Below are positions 1-10,630 of a DNA stretch of 64,000 nt, in pieces. The DNA lies in NCBI RefSeq assembly GCF_007860125.1, contig NZ_SJPW01000002.1, forward strand, positions 372,001 to 436,000. The letters are read 5' to 3'. This DNA comes from Rubripirellula tenax. Lineage in GTDB: Bacteria > Planctomycetota > Planctomycetia > Pirellulales > Pirellulaceae. The notes beneath the pieces are model-generated. The model saw only the letters and a list, made by a program, of their open reading frames with translations. It did no database searches and was not told the origin of the DNA. Numbering within the stretch: the stretch's first letter is position 1; every line of letters starts with the position of its first letter. The translations under genes were made by a program, and so were the position numbers.

Positions 1-1083
1 CCCGACACGACGCAGGTGATGTCAGAACTGGATCAACCGCGACCCTCGTACGTTTTCATGCGAGGCGACTATCGTTCACGCGGCGAATCGGTCCAGCCGG
101 ATACTCCGGCGTTCTTGCATTCGATCGAAGAATTGTCATCCGGCGGCAACCGGTTGGCCTTGGCGAAATGGTTGATCGATCCGTCCAACCCGTTGGTCGC
201 GCGAGTGACGGTCAATCGAATTTGGGCCGATTTGTTTGGCGAAGGAATCGTTCGCACGCGAGAGGACTTTGGGATCAAAGGCGACCGACCCTCGCATCCG
301 AAATTGCTGGACTGGTTGGCGGTCGATTTTGTCCAGCACGGTTGGTCGATGAAGCATTTGGTCAAGACGATCGTGATGTCCAAAACCTATCAACAATCGT
401 CGGCGACTTCGTCGGAGTTGTTGGAGTGGGACGACCAAAACCGATGGCTCGCGCGGGGGCCGCGAGTTCGCTTGGATGCCGAAACGATCCGCGACAACGC
501 GCTGGCGATCTCGGGATTGATTTCGCTTGATTCCTTTGGCCCACCCATTCGCCCCTACCAGCCCAATGGTCTTTGGACGAAGGTCGGTGGACAGAAATAC
601 GATTACGTCGTCAGCCCGGGGAATCAAAAACATCGTCGTGGCGTTTACGTGGTCATCAAACGCGGCGCACCGTATCCCAGCTTCACGAATTTTGACGCGG
701 GGAGCCGGTTCGCGTGTACGGTACGGCGATCACGAAGCAATACACCGCTGCAGGCGTTGACCCTGTTGAACGATCCGGTCTATGTCGAGGCAGCCAAGGC
801 GATCGCGCTGCGGGCGGCCACCAGCGCGAAGCGACAGTCGGTTGAGTCAACGATTTACGACGAATTTCGACGATGCGTGGCGAGAGAACCGCACGTCGAC
901 GAAGTTCAGTCGATGTCGTCTTTGTGGTTGAATCAGTCGGCCGAATTGGACGCGCATCCCGACCGAGCCAAACAGTTGGCGGTTGGGCAACAACTCGACG
1001 GTGTATCCGAAATCGAATTTGCATCTTGGTTCGGTGTCGCCAACGTGATGCTGAATTTGCACGAAACGATCACCAAGGAGTGA
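1..1083 (+). CDS. DUF1553 (PSD1-type) protein, C-terminal part
   Basis: The reading frame is open from the first base, so the gene begins upstream and only its C-terminal 360 or so residues are seen. The visible part is the DUF1553 domain of planctomycete secreted proteins that usually also carry DUF1549 and a cytochrome-like PSCyt domain. Recognisable stretches are RLALAKWLIDPSNPLVARVTVNR near the start, split here as RLALAKWLID and VARVTVNRIW, then HPKLLDWLA, and NTPLQALTLLNDP near the end. It is followed after 3 bases by the DUF1501 gene, the usual partner. The pair is typical of Planctomycetes. Its biochemical role is unknown, though sulfated polysaccharide breakdown has been proposed for such pairs. 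The family call is firm. Confidence 0.9.
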   Translation, partial: PDTTQVMSELDQPRPSYVFMRGDYRSRGESVQPDTPAFLHSIEELSSGGNRLALAKWLIDPSNPLVARVTVNRIWADLFGEGIVRTREDFGIKGDRPSHPKLLDWLAVDFVQHGWSMKHLVKTIVMSKTYQQSSATSSELLEWDDQNRWLARGPRVRLDAETIRDNALAISGLISLDSFGPPIRPYQPNGLWTKVGGQKYDYVVSPGNQKHRRGVYVVIKRGAPYPSFTNFDAGSRFACTVRRSRSNTPLQALTLLNDPVYVEAAKAIALRAATSAKRQSVESTIYDEFRRCVAREPHVDEVQSMSSLWLNQSAELDAHPDRAKQLAVGQQLDGVSEIEFASWFGVANVMLNLHETITKE

Positions 1084-1086
1084 ATC

Positions 1087-2511
1087 ATGGAATCGCGGAA
1101 ACCAAACATCGGTCGTCGTGAATTTGTTCGATTCGGCGGTGCCGGTTTGAGCGGACTGGCGTTTGCCCGATTGTTGGGATCCGAAACCAGCGAAGCAGCC
1201 GAGATCGAAAATCCGCACGCGGTGCGACCGTCGCACTTTGGACCGCGGGCCAAGAACATCATCTATCTGCACATGGTCGGCGCGCCTTCGCAGTTGGATT
1301 TGTTTGACCACAAACCGTTGTTATCGAAATGGGATGGCAAACCGTGTCCGCCGGAGGTAACGGCGGGGCGAGACTTTGCGTTTCTCGGCAAAACATCGAC
1401 ACTGGCGGCGTCGCAGTGGAAATTCAATCGCCACGGCGAATCGGGGCAATCGATTTCAGAACTGTTGCCACACTTGCACACCGTCGCCGACGATATTGCG
1501 ATCGTGCGTTCGATGCACACCGAAGAAATCAATCACGCGCCGGCGCAAATGTTTTTGCACAGCGGTTTCGGTCGTGGCGGGCGGCCTAGTCTGGGGTCTT
1601 GGGTGACGTATGGTTTGGGCAGCGAGAACGAAGACTTGCCGTCCTACGTTGTGCTGTTGAGCGGTCCGCCCGGCGGCGCGGGAACGAGTCTTTGGTCGAC
1701 CGGATTTCTGCCCAGTGTCTATCAAGGCATCCAGTTTCGATCGGCCGGCGACCCCGTGCTGTTCCTTTCCAGTCCAGCCGGACACACGCCCGGCGATCGG
1801 CGCGACGTGCTCGACACGCTTGGACGAATGAACGCGATGCACGAAGACGAAACGGGGGATCCAGAAATTCAAACGCGAATCGCCCAATACGAGATGGCGT
1901 TTCGGATGCAAACGTCTGTTCCGGATCTGATGGACATCTCCGGCGAGAGTGCTGCCACGTTGGCTGCCTACGGTGCAGAACCGGGCAAAGCATCCTTCGC
2001 CAACAATTGTTTGCTGGCCCGGCGATTAGTCCAACGCGGCGTACGGATGATCGAGCTGTATGATTCGGACTGGGACCACCACAACAATTTGAAAACGCGA
2101 TTGCCACAGAAATGCGGTGACGTTGATCAAGCGATGGCGGCGCTAGTGACGGACCTAAAACGACACGGGCTGCTTGACGAAACGTTGGTGGTTTGGGGAT
2201 CCGAGTTCGGGCGAACGCCGCTCGGTCAGAGTAAAGGCGGCACCGGCCAAACCGCACCCGGTCGCGACCATCACAAAGACGCATTCACGATCTGGATGAC
2301 CGGTGGTGGTGTTCGGGGCGGCGTCAGTCACGGCGAGACGGATGACTTTGGCATGGACATTGTCAAAGACGGCGTCCATGTGCATGACTTGAACGCAACC
2401 ATTCTGCACCAGTTGGGTTTGGACCACGAAAAGCTGACGTACCGATATCAGGGCCGCGAGTTTCGTTTGACAGACGTTGAGGGCAAGATCATCCAAGAAA
2501 TCTTGACGTAG
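1087..2511 (+). CDS. DUF1501 family protein with twin-arginine signal
   Basis: A 474-residue protein of the DUF1501 family, related to the alkaline phosphatase/sulfatase fold. The N-terminus has a Tat-type signal, GRREFVRFGG followed by a hydrophobic run, implying export of a folded protein. Family landmarks are IIYLHMVGAPSQLDLFDHKP early, HAPAQMFLHSG, GSEFGRTPLGQ and GRDHHKDAFTIWM late. The ATG lies 3 bases after the stop of the DUF1553 gene, and AAGGAG just before that stop acts as a strong ribosome binding site, so the two are cotranscribed and probably translationally coupled. Enzymatic activity has not been established for the family. Confidence 0.92.
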   Translation: MESRKPNIGRREFVRFGGAGLSGLAFARLLGSETSEAAEIENPHAVRPSHFGPRAKNIIYLHMVGAPSQLDLFDHKPLLSKWDGKPCPPEVTAGRDFAFLGKTSTLAASQWKFNRHGESGQSISELLPHLHTVADDIAIVRSMHTEEINHAPAQMFLHSGFGRGGRPSLGSWVTYGLGSENEDLPSYVVLLSGPPGGAGTSLWSTGFLPSVYQGIQFRSAGDPVLFLSSPAGHTPGDRRDVLDTLGRMNAMHEDETGDPEIQTRIAQYEMAFRMQTSVPDLMDISGESAATLAAYGAEPGKASFANNCLLARRLVQRGVRMIELYDSDWDHHNNLKTRLPQKCGDVDQAMAALVTDLKRHGLLDETLVVWGSEFGRTPLGQSKGGTGQTAPGRDHHKDAFTIWMTGGGVRGGVSHGETDDFGMDIVKDGVHVHDLNATILHQLGLDHEKLTYRYQGREFRLTDVEGKIIQEILT

Positions 2512-2523
2512 GCGGTGTTGAAC

Positions 2524-3183
2524 CTACGGCAAGTCCTTTTTCCAATCGGGCGACAGCTCGGAAAGGTTCTTGATCGCTTCGATGGAATCGGTGTCCGGCG
2601 TCTTCGCGAGCATGATTTCGCTGACGCGTGCGACCGGCCAATTCGGATGTGGCTGCGCGGTTAGGGTAACTTTGTTTCCGGCCGCGATCGTGCCGCCTTG
2701 GATGACTCGCACGTACCAACCGGTGCGACCGGTTTGCGTGACACGTTTCAAAACGGTGTTGTTGCCCCAGCGACGATTGATCTTCCAGCACGGTTGTCTG
2801 GGTTGGCTGACTTCGATGACGCAAGTACCGGTGACACTTGAGCCAATCGTGTAGCGGTCTCCGATGCAAACGGTTGTCTCGTCGAGACCGGCGATCGTCA
2901 GATTCTCGGCCATACCGCCTGCCGACATGCCCAGCTCGGGATACTCCGCGGCCCATTTTTCGTAGTGGCTTGCCGCGTAACAGAGCACCGCCTTATCGCG
3001 GCCGCCATGGTTCTTCGTGTTGGCGACCGAGTCGCCGACCAGCCCCATGGAGTTCATTTCCACGGGACCGTCGATCGGATTTTTGTAAAACGCCGTCGTC
3101 CATTCTCGGCGCGTCGGGTCTTGGGTCAACGGGTCGCCTTCGGTGACGACTCGGCCGCATTGGATACTTTCGATCACGATCAT
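2524..3183 (-). CDS. MOSC domain protein (YiiM-like)
   Basis: A 219-residue MOSC (molybdenum cofactor sulfurase C-terminal) domain protein resembling E. coli YiiM. Seen are the family stretch KNHGGRDKAVLCY near residue 60, GGMAENLTIAGLDE near residue 90, IGDRYTIGSS, and the Cys-containing PRQPCWKINRRW near residue 130. The tail WPVARVSEIM resembles the 3-alpha domain that follows MOSC in YiiM-type proteins. Relatives help reduce N-hydroxylated compounds with molybdenum cofactor, but the substrate here cannot be predicted. It converges with the DUF1501 gene and diverges from gyrA. No molybdenum cofactor synthesis gene is next to it. Confidence 0.85.
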   Translation of the reverse strand: MIVIESIQCGRVVTEGDPLTQDPTRREWTTAFYKNPIDGPVEMNSMGLVGDSVANTKNHGGRDKAVLCYAASHYEKWAAEYPELGMSAGGMAENLTIAGLDETTVCIGDRYTIGSSVTGTCVIEVSQPRQPCWKINRRWGNNTVLKRVTQTGRTGWYVRVIQGGTIAAGNKVTLTAQPHPNWPVARVSEIMLAKTPDTDSIEAIKNLSELSPDWKKDLP

Positions 3184-3270
3184 GAATGGGCTCCGAAGGA
3201 GGATGCGTAAGTATCATCCAGGAAACGGTTTGCGACAAGTGTTGGCGGTCTCCCCTGACGCTTCGGGTCG

Positions 3271-3299
3271 TTGTGAGGATGGGGTAAATCGGGTAGAAT
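3271..3299 (+). promoter_or_regulatory. Candidate sigma-70-type promoter of gyrA
   Basis: TTGTGA (3271-3276) and TAGAAT (3294-3299) are separated by exactly 17 bases and lie about 64 bases upstream of the gyrA start. Four of six and five of six positions match the sigma-70 consensus. Transcription would start near 3306. This is a sequence match only. Confidence 0.45.
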
Positions 3300-3362
3300 T
3301 TCGCGATTGATCGGCGGTCGGGTTCCTCGGCCTTTTGCGTACCTCCTCTCTGGATTTCTCCC

Positions 3363-6263
3363 TTGGCAGACGAAGACGGCAACGACGAAAACGAGATGGA
3401 CGAAACCGGCGAGAACGGTGAGCCCGACCAGAACGGCGAGCCTGGCCAGACCGGCAATGGCGATACGAGTGACGCCGGTGACTTTACCCCGCCCGTCAAG
3501 GCGGGCGGCAGTGACATGGTTTACACCGGCACAGGGGCCGGCGCGTTCCGGATGATCGACCAGCCGATCGAGGACGAGCTTCGCGACAGCTATCTGGTGT
3601 ACGCGATGAGCGTCATCGTCAGCCGCGCGTTGCCGGACGTCCGCGACGGTTTGAAGCCGTCCCAGCGGCGGATTTTGGTCGCCATGAACGACTTGAACCT
3701 GACGCCGGGTGCCAAGCGAGTCAAATGCGCCAAGATTTCGGGTGACACATCGGGTAACTATCACCCGCACGGTGAATCGGTCATTTATCCGACGCTGGTG
3801 CGGATGGCCCAAGAGTGGAACATGCGCCGGCTGCTGATCGACAAGCAGGGAAACTTTGGTTCGATCGCCGGTCTGCCGCCCGCTGCGATGCGGTATACCG
3901 AAGCCCGCTTGTCACCCGTGGCCGCGGCGATGTTGGAAGACATCAAGCTGGACACGGTCGACTACACCCCGACCTATGACGAAGTCCGCACCGAACCGAC
4001 GGTGCTGCCGAGCAAGTTCCCGAACCTGCTGATCAACGGATCCGGTGGTATTGCCGTTGGGATGGCGACCAGCATTCCGCCACATAACCCGACTGAAGTT
4101 TGCGATGCCGTGATCGCGCTGGTTGAAAACCCCGACCTGACCGTCGAGGACCTATACGAAATCATTCCCGGTCCGGACTTCCCGACGGGCGGCGTGATTT
4201 GCGGCCGCGCGGGAATCCGCCGCGGATACAAGACCGGTCGCAGCACGATTCTGGTTCGCGGCAAGTGCGAGATCGAAGAAAAGAAAGGTTCGCGATCGCG
4301 GATTCTGATCCGCGAGATTCCCTATCAACAGTCGCGTGACGGCGTCGTCAAAAAGATCGCCGAACTGGTCAACGGCGACCGTATCAAGGGCATCTCGGGT
4401 ATCCGTGACGAGAGCGATTTGAAAGAGCCGGTGCGAATTGTCATCGAGCTCAAACGGGATGCCGATCCGGACGTGGTGCTGAACCAGCTGTATCAGTTCT
4501 CGCCGCTGCAATCGACGATCTCGATGATCTTTTTGGCGCTCGTCGACGGCAAGCCGCGCGAGTTGACGCTGAAAGAAATGTTGATGGAGTTCATCCGTCA
4601 CCGTGTCACCGTGATCCGTCGCCGGACCCAGTTTTTGCTGGCCCGCGCCCGTCGCCGTAAGCACACCGTCGAAGGTCTCTTGCTGGCCCTGGCCAACATC
4701 GACGAGATCATCAAAACGATCCGCGAAAGCCGTACGCAACCCGAAGCCAAGCAACGATTGATGGGCATCCAGTGCCCCGCGTCGATGATGGAACGGGCTC
4801 TCGGGGACGTCGGTTTCAAACAGTTCCAAGCCGAACGCGGCGTGGCCGATTCGTACCCGCTGACCAGCGTCCAAACGGACGAAATCCTGCGGATGCGATT
4901 GAGCCAGTTGGTCGGACTAGAACAAGAAAAGTTGGCCGACGAGCACGCGGCGTTGCTGGCCGAAATCATCGACTACTTGGACATCTTGGCCAACCAGTCG
5001 CGAATCTTCGGCATCATCAAGGACGATCTCGAAGACATGAAGCGTCGCTTCGGTGACGCCCGCCGCACTCGCATTTCGATGGAAGAGCTCGGCAACATCG
5101 ACTTGGAAGACTTGATCACCGAAGAAACCATGGTCGTTTCGATCAGCCACCAAGGGTACATCAAGCGGACGCCATCGAGCGTCTACAACACTCAGCGGCG
5201 CGGCGGTAAGGGACTCAAGGGTGCCAAGAGCGACGACGAAGATCCCATCGAGCACCTGTTCGTCGCCAGCACGCACGCGTACCTGTTGTTTCTGACAACG
5301 GCCGGAAAAGTGCGTTGGCAAAAGGTCTATGATTTGCCGCAGTTGGCACGTGATGCGAAAGGCCGCGCGATCGTCAATCTTTTGAACCTCGAAAAAGACG
5401 AAAAGATCGCCGAGTGTTTGGCGGTCCGCGACTTTGACCAAGAAGGCTATTACGTCGCCATGGCGACTCGCAAAGGCTTGGTCAAGAAGACGCCACTGGA
5501 ACAATACAGCCGACCCAAAAAAGGCGGCATCATCGCGATCAAGCTTCGCGAGGACGACGAATTGGTCGATGCCGCCGTGGTCGGACCGGGCGACGAAGTT
5601 ATCCTGGTCACCGCAGGCGGCATGGCGATCCGGTTCCGAGAATCCGATTCGCGGCCGATGGGACGAAACACATCGGGCGTAAAAGGCATCGGCTTGGTCG
5701 GTGATGACGAAGTCGTCGGTATGGTGGTCGCCGATCCCGATGCGACACTGTTGACGGTTTGCGAAAACGGTTACGGCAAACGAACTCCGTTCGGACCCAA
5801 CGTGCTTGGCGACGATGAGGAAGCCAGCGAAGAAGAAACCAGCTCGAGCGCCCGATACCGAACGCAAAAGCGCGGCGGCAAGGGACTTCGCGACATCCGC
5901 ACCAGCGAACGAAACGGCAAAGTGATCGGCATCGCACGCGTCAACAACGACGACGAGATTTTCATGATGACGGCGAAGGGCAAGATCCAACGGATCGAGG
6001 CTTCCGACATCAGCGTCATTGGTCGTAACACGCAAGGCGTCCGAATCATGAGCGTTGACGATGGTGACAGCTTGATCGCCGTCGTTCGAGTTCCCGCCGA
6101 AGAAGTGTCCGAAGAAACCGAGCAAATCGTGACGGCATCGACATCACCAGCGACCCAGTTAGTCGGTGACGGTGATGAAGACGGTGCCGAGATGAACGAT
6201 GATCGTGATTCGAATTCGGACGACGAAAATGAATCCGAAGACGAAACGTCCGGAGACGAATAG
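3363..6263 (+). CDS. gyrA: DNA gyrase subunit A
   Basis: A 966-residue type IIA topoisomerase A subunit that cuts and religates DNA to introduce negative supercoils together with GyrB. The breakage-reunion domain starts near residue 62 ([13 protein letters not shown]). The catalytic Tyr is Y178 in [10 protein letters not shown]. The quinolone region reads [10 protein letters not shown] (134-143). A canonical GyrA box QRRGGKG lies at 611-617 in the C-terminal beta-pinwheel, supporting gyrase over topoisomerase IV, and a second near-copy QKRGGKG lies at about 835. There is an acidic N-terminal extension of about 50 residues, an acidic insert near 815-830, and a long acidic tail after about 925. 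The TTG start at 3363 is tentative; ATGs at 3396 and 3516 are in frame and would shorten the acidic leader. Confidence 0.95.
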   Translation: MADEDGNDENEMDETGENGEPDQNGEPGQTGNGDTSDAGDFTPPVKAGGSDMVYTGTGAGAFRMIDQPIEDELRDSYLVYAMSVIVSRALPDVRDGLKPSQRRILVAMNDLNLTPGAKRVKCAKISGDTSGNYHPHGESVIYPTLVRMAQEWNMRRLLIDKQGNFGSIAGLPPAAMRYTEARLSPVAAAMLEDIKLDTVDYTPTYDEVRTEPTVLPSKFPNLLINGSGGIAVGMATSIPPHNPTEVCDAVIALVENPDLTVEDLYEIIPGPDFPTGGVICGRAGIRRGYKTGRSTILVRGKCEIEEKKGSRSRILIREIPYQQSRDGVVKKIAELVNGDRIKGISGIRDESDLKEPVRIVIELKRDADPDVVLNQLYQFSPLQSTISMIFLALVDGKPRELTLKEMLMEFIRHRVTVIRRRTQFLLARARRRKHTVEGLLLALANIDEIIKTIRESRTQPEAKQRLMGIQCPASMMERALGDVGFKQFQAERGVADSYPLTSVQTDEILRMRLSQLVGLEQEKLADEHAALLAEIIDYLDILANQSRIFGIIKDDLEDMKRRFGDARRTRISMEELGNIDLEDLITEETMVVSISHQGYIKRTPSSVYNTQRRGGKGLKGAKSDDEDPIEHLFVASTHAYLLFLTTAGKVRWQKVYDLPQLARDAKGRAIVNLLNLEKDEKIAECLAVRDFDQEGYYVAMATRKGLVKKTPLEQYSRPKKGGIIAIKLREDDELVDAAVVGPGDEVILVTAGGMAIRFRESDSRPMGRNTSGVKGIGLVGDDEVVGMVVADPDATLLTVCENGYGKRTPFGPNVLGDDEEASEEETSSSARYRTQKRGGKGLRDIRTSERNGKVIGIARVNNDDEIFMMTAKGKIQRIEASDISVIGRNTQGVRIMSVDDGDSLIAVVRVPAEEVSEETEQIVTASTSPATQLVGDGDEDGAEMNDDRDSNSDDENESEDETSGDE

Positions 6264-6355
6264 GGCGTCAGATCCGATTGACAGCACAGGTCGTGGTGAC
6301 CTGTGGCCCGGGATAAGCGTTCTGCGGCCAAAGCAATTGCAACCGTAAAACGAAA

Positions 6356-6394
6356 AAAGGGTTCGGCAAGAATGCCGAACCCTTTCGTCTTTTG
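6356..6394. terminator. Bidirectional terminator between gyrA and gap
   Basis: A perfect 13-base-pair stem (AAAGGGTTCGGCA, 6356-6368, and TGCCGAACCCTTT, 6373-6385) closes a 4-base AGAA loop. A-rich sequence lies on the left and CGTCTTTT on the right, so it can serve both convergent genes. Confidence 0.85.
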
Positions 6395-6413
6395 AATTCG
6401 CTATGCGATCGAA

Positions 6414-7415
<1,002 letters not shown>

Positions 7416-7488
7416 TTATTCTGATTGTGTTCGAGGAACGATCTTTCTTAGGACGGCGAACGGCCCACCAAAGATTCTTTAGCCGCGA

Positions 7489-7494
7489 ATTATA
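7489..7494 (-). promoter_or_regulatory. Candidate -10 element upstream of gap
   Basis: A perfect TATAAT on the minus strand lies about 85 bases upstream of the gap start. No good -35 hexamer is visible at the expected distance, so this is a weak call. The position also falls just in front of the divergent methyltransferase gene. Confidence 0.3.
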
Positions 7495-7510
7495 GGAAGC
7501 GACACGAAAA

Positions 7511-8338
7511 GTGAAACAGCCCCCGCCATCAAGTACGCCTCCATTGTGGAGCCGCCCCCCCGGTGTCGCCCCGGGAACTTGGCAATACGTCCATCAACGG
7601 TCGATCGCGGACCACTATGACGCGTTTGTGGAAGATGCAGCGGTTTGCCAGGTAGACGCCGAAATTCTCTTAAATGAGTTTCCGGGCGTGGAAGAAGCGG
7701 ATTCGCGCCGGGAAATGGTCCTGGATCTCGGATGTGGCACCGGCAGGACGGCTTTGCCGCTGGCCCGACGCGGCTATGACGTGATCGGAATCGACTTGAG
7801 TGAGCCGATGCTGAACGTTCTGGTCCACAAAATCGCAGCCGAAAAGTACGCGGCCGAGTCATCGCCGGGGTCGGTCTATCCGGTGAAAGCCAACTTGGTC
7901 GATCTGGGTGGCATCGCGGACGGAGCGGCCGATCATGCGGTGTGCTTGTTTGCAACGATGGGCATGATTCAAGGGCGATCGAATCGGCGAACATTCCTTC
8001 GGCACATTGCCCGAATTGTTCGGCCGGGCGGCAAGTTCGTGATCCACGTGCACAACCGATGGGCGGCGATGTGCGAACCGGGCGGATATGGATCGCTGAT
8101 CCGTTCGAGATTGCGATCGATCCAAAAAAAGCACTACGAGTTTGGTGATTCGACGTATGCGTATCGTGGTTTAAGCGGCATGTTCATGCACCGATTTTCG
8201 CGAACCGAGTTGGTGCGAGATTTAAGCTCCAGCGGCTGGTCGGTTGATCGTTGCTTGCGGTTGTCGATCGAAGCGGATCGCATTCTGGGCCGAGGCGGCG
8301 TCGCGGGCGGTTTCATCGTGGTGGCGACAAGATCGTGA
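7511..8338 (+). CDS. Class I SAM-dependent methyltransferase
   Basis: A 275-residue Rossmann-fold methyltransferase. Motif I is VLDLGCGTGRTALPLA at about 70-85, followed by the acidic residue of motif II in DVIGIDLS. A PGGKFVIHVHN stretch near 175-185 matches the post-motif region of class I enzymes. The N-terminal 30 residues are rich in Pro and have no clear function. Substrate cannot be inferred. Its last 26 bases overlap the 3' end of the convergent metallopeptidase-like gene. Confidence 0.8.
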   Translation: MKQPPPSSTPPLWSRPPGVAPGTWQYVHQRSIADHYDAFVEDAAVCQVDAEILLNEFPGVEEADSRREMVLDLGCGTGRTALPLARRGYDVIGIDLSEPMLNVLVHKIAAEKYAAESSPGSVYPVKANLVDLGGIADGAADHAVCLFATMGMIQGRSNRRTFLRHIARIVRPGGKFVIHVHNRWAAMCEPGGYGSLIRSRLRSIQKKHYEFGDSTYAYRGLSGMFMHRFSRTELVRDLSSSGWSVDRCLRLSIEADRILGRGGVAGGFIVVATRS

Positions 8339-9584
8339 GTTCGTAGGTACCGCGGTTGTTCCCGAGATCGCCGACGGCGTCGTTGACTTTGAACAGCAAC
8401 CAACTGTGGCTTTCAACTTCGATGACTGAATCGTTGCCAACCGTTTGGACCATTAACGGCGGCAGGTTCCCTTCGCGAGGCGTTTGGTTCGGAAGTACAC
8501 ACGCGATCAATTGACCCAGCGGACGTCCACCGACGTAGTCGATCGTGACCCCGGGCGGCTCGCTGATCCAGGGCTTCGGTTCGTCGGCCAAGGTAACTTG
8601 TCCGGTCGCTTCTATTTTCACACTGGCACCCGCGGGGATGCGAATTCCCGGCGACTGCCAACCGACGTCGGAGCGAACCGAAAACTTGATCGGTTTGCCA
8701 TCCCACAATGGATCGGACGTGGAAATCGAAAGCCGTTGTTGTTCCCAATCGAAACCGAAATCGAAATCGTTCGCCAAGATGCGCCAACGGGCTGCCACGA
8801 TGGGCCAAGTTTTCGACAAACGAGAATAAAACTGACGATTAAAAGTTGGGCCCGAATCGCGGCCGCTTTGAACCGCGGACTCGAACGTCTCGCGATATTC
8901 GGGGTAGCCGGCGAACAACGATGCTGCAGCCCAACTAAGGGTATAGGTCTCGACATCGCCCGACAACGTTGGCGGATACGCCATCACCGTTTCGATGGGT
9001 GGGACGCTGCCATCGGTCCGTACTTGGTTCAATTTCTTGAATCGTCCCCAATACGGTACGTCGTCGCGGTCGGTGGGAACGGTGATGGTTCGAATCAATT
9101 TGCCGTCGCCGGTGTGGGTTGCCAACAGTTCGGCGGTGCCTTCCATGAACCACGTCGGTCCGGCTCCGTCGAAACAGTGAAACGCTAACGAGTGGACGCC
9201 TTCGTGCAACAACAGATGCCGTGTGTAATACTGGCTCGGTTGAGCCATCACCCAAACCGAATCGTTATAGGCGTACCCGTACGGGAAATCGGGGACGTGA
9301 TCGGGGATCAGACCTTCCGCGGCGAAGTGCGATTTGTCACGCATCACCATCGCGGAAACCTTCCAATCGGCCACCGAATCGGATGACAGATTCCAAAACG
9401 ATGTCCACTGATCCACGGCGGCGTCGAACGAAGCCACCAAGGCGTCGGCTTCGTCACGCGATTCCAAGTCGGTGGTCAACTCGATGAAACGACCGTCGAC
9501 GCGAACCAATTCGGCTGCGAACATCGGTGCGCCGGTCCAGCACCATCCGCAAATCAAGACTGCAAAGATCCATGTTCGATTCAT
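8313..9584 (-). CDS. Secreted zinc-metallopeptidase-like protein with LecA-like C-terminal domain
   Basis: A 423-residue exported protein with a signal peptide over residues 1-24. HEGVH at 127-131 fits the HExxH zinc motif, and WFMEGTAELLA has a Glu near residue 149, giving a gluzincin-like (peptidase MA-type) arrangement. From about residue 285 the sequence SVRSDVGWQSPGIRIPAGAS, then a PWISEPPGVT stretch, a RPLGQLIACV stretch and LLFKVND near the end resemble PA-I/LecA-like beta-sandwich domains seen in planctomycetes. I infer a periplasmic or secreted protease-like protein with a carbohydrate-binding module. Its start region overlaps the divergent lipoprotein gene by 13 bases. Confidence 0.65.
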   Translation of the reverse strand: MNRTWIFAVLICGWCWTGAPMFAAELVRVDGRFIELTTDLESRDEADALVASFDAAVDQWTSFWNLSSDSVADWKVSAMVMRDKSHFAAEGLIPDHVPDFPYGYAYNDSVWVMAQPSQYYTRHLLLHEGVHSLAFHCFDGAGPTWFMEGTAELLATHTGDGKLIRTITVPTDRDDVPYWGRFKKLNQVRTDGSVPPIETVMAYPPTLSGDVETYTLSWAAASLFAGYPEYRETFESAVQSGRDSGPTFNRQFYSRLSKTWPIVAARWRILANDFDFGFDWEQQRLSISTSDPLWDGKPIKFSVRSDVGWQSPGIRIPAGASVKIEATGQVTLADEPKPWISEPPGVTIDYVGGRPLGQLIACVLPNQTPREGNLPPLMVQTVGNDSVIEVESHSWLLFKVNDAVGDLGNNRGTYELTILSPPR

Positions 9585-10609
9585 TCCATCATTCTAACTT
9601 CTTTCGCTTGATCGGGTTGGCGAGCGTCGTCGCGTTGGCGGGCTGTGTCCCCAAAGCGGAAAGCGACGTCGTCGTCTATTCGGCTCTCGATCAAGAATTC
9701 GCGATGCCGATTCTGGACGCATTCGAGCGGACGACCGATCACGATACCGGTGTGATTTCCAAGTTTGACGTTGAGTCGACCAAGACCGTCGGTTTGGTCA
9801 ATCAGATCATCGCAGAACAACCATCGCCGACCTGTGACTTGTTTTGGAATAACGAGATCATGCACACGGTTCGGCTACAGAAGCTGGGGTTGTTGGCGCG
9901 TCATGATTGGAACGTCGACGGCGGATATCCTCGCGACATGATGTCCACCGACGGGACGTGGTGCGGTTTCGCGGCGCGAGCTCGCGTTCTTGTCGTCAAC
10001 ACCAAATTGTTGCCGGACCCGTCGACGTATCCGACTTCGGTTGCCGAACTTGCCGATCCGAAATGGGCGGGCAACTGCGCGATGGCTCGGCCTTTGTTCG
10101 GAACCACGGCGACACATTTTGCGGTGCTTCGCGAAATCAATGGACGCGACGCGACGCTGGGCCAGCTTCGCGCGATTGCGGCGAACGCCAAGATCTTATC
10201 GGGCAACAAACAAGTGGCACTGGCGGTATCGGCCGGCACCGTCGCTTGGGGTTTGACCGACACCGACGACGCGATCATCGAAAAGGATCAGCATTTTCCC
10301 GTCGCGATCGTCTACCCCGATCAAGCATCCGACGAACCTGGCACGCTTCGGATTCCCAACACGATCGCGATCTTAAAAGACGCACCGCACCCGATCGCCG
10401 CCGGCAAACTTGCCGACTACTTGGTGACGCCCGAAACCGAAGACCGTTTGGCGATGGGCGACAGCAGCCAGCTTCCCATCAGCCGCGGCAGCAAGTTTCC
10501 GCCGCGGGTCTTGCCCGAGAATCCGATTCGATGGATGCGGGCACCTTTCGAAGACGCGGCCGACGAATGGGAATCGTGGGCCAAAGACGTGCAGGCGATC
10601 TTCGAGTGA
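9572..10609 (+). CDS. ABC-type substrate-binding lipoprotein (iron(III)-binding-like)
   Basis: A 345-residue extracytoplasmic solute-binding protein. The ATG at 9572 gives a short N-region, a hydrophobic core and the lipobox ALAGC near residue 25; a longer frame from 9527 would put basic residues far in front and is less likely. The mature part begins DVVVYSALDQEFAMPIL, the usual opening of FbpA/FutA-type ferric and related binding proteins. Later landmarks are CDLFWNNEI and VAWGLTDTDDA. No permease or ATPase gene is adjacent, so it is an orphan here. The ligand is not certain; iron or a small organic anion are both possible. Confidence 0.75.
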   Translation: MFDSFHHSNFFRLIGLASVVALAGCVPKAESDVVVYSALDQEFAMPILDAFERTTDHDTGVISKFDVESTKTVGLVNQIIAEQPSPTCDLFWNNEIMHTVRLQKLGLLARHDWNVDGGYPRDMMSTDGTWCGFAARARVLVVNTKLLPDPSTYPTSVAELADPKWAGNCAMARPLFGTTATHFAVLREINGRDATLGQLRAIAANAKILSGNKQVALAVSAGTVAWGLTDTDDAIIEKDQHFPVAIVYPDQASDEPGTLRIPNTIAILKDAPHPIAAGKLADYLVTPETEDRLAMGDSSQLPISRGSKFPPRVLPENPIRWMRAPFEDAADEWESWAKDVQAIFE

Positions 10610-10630
10610 TCGTGACTCAGCGAATGGTCA

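Noticed and set aside
4917-6125. 402-codon minus-strand frame inside gyrA
   Set aside because: Shadow of gyrA's strong codon bias; sequence is low complexity and no family is recognisable.
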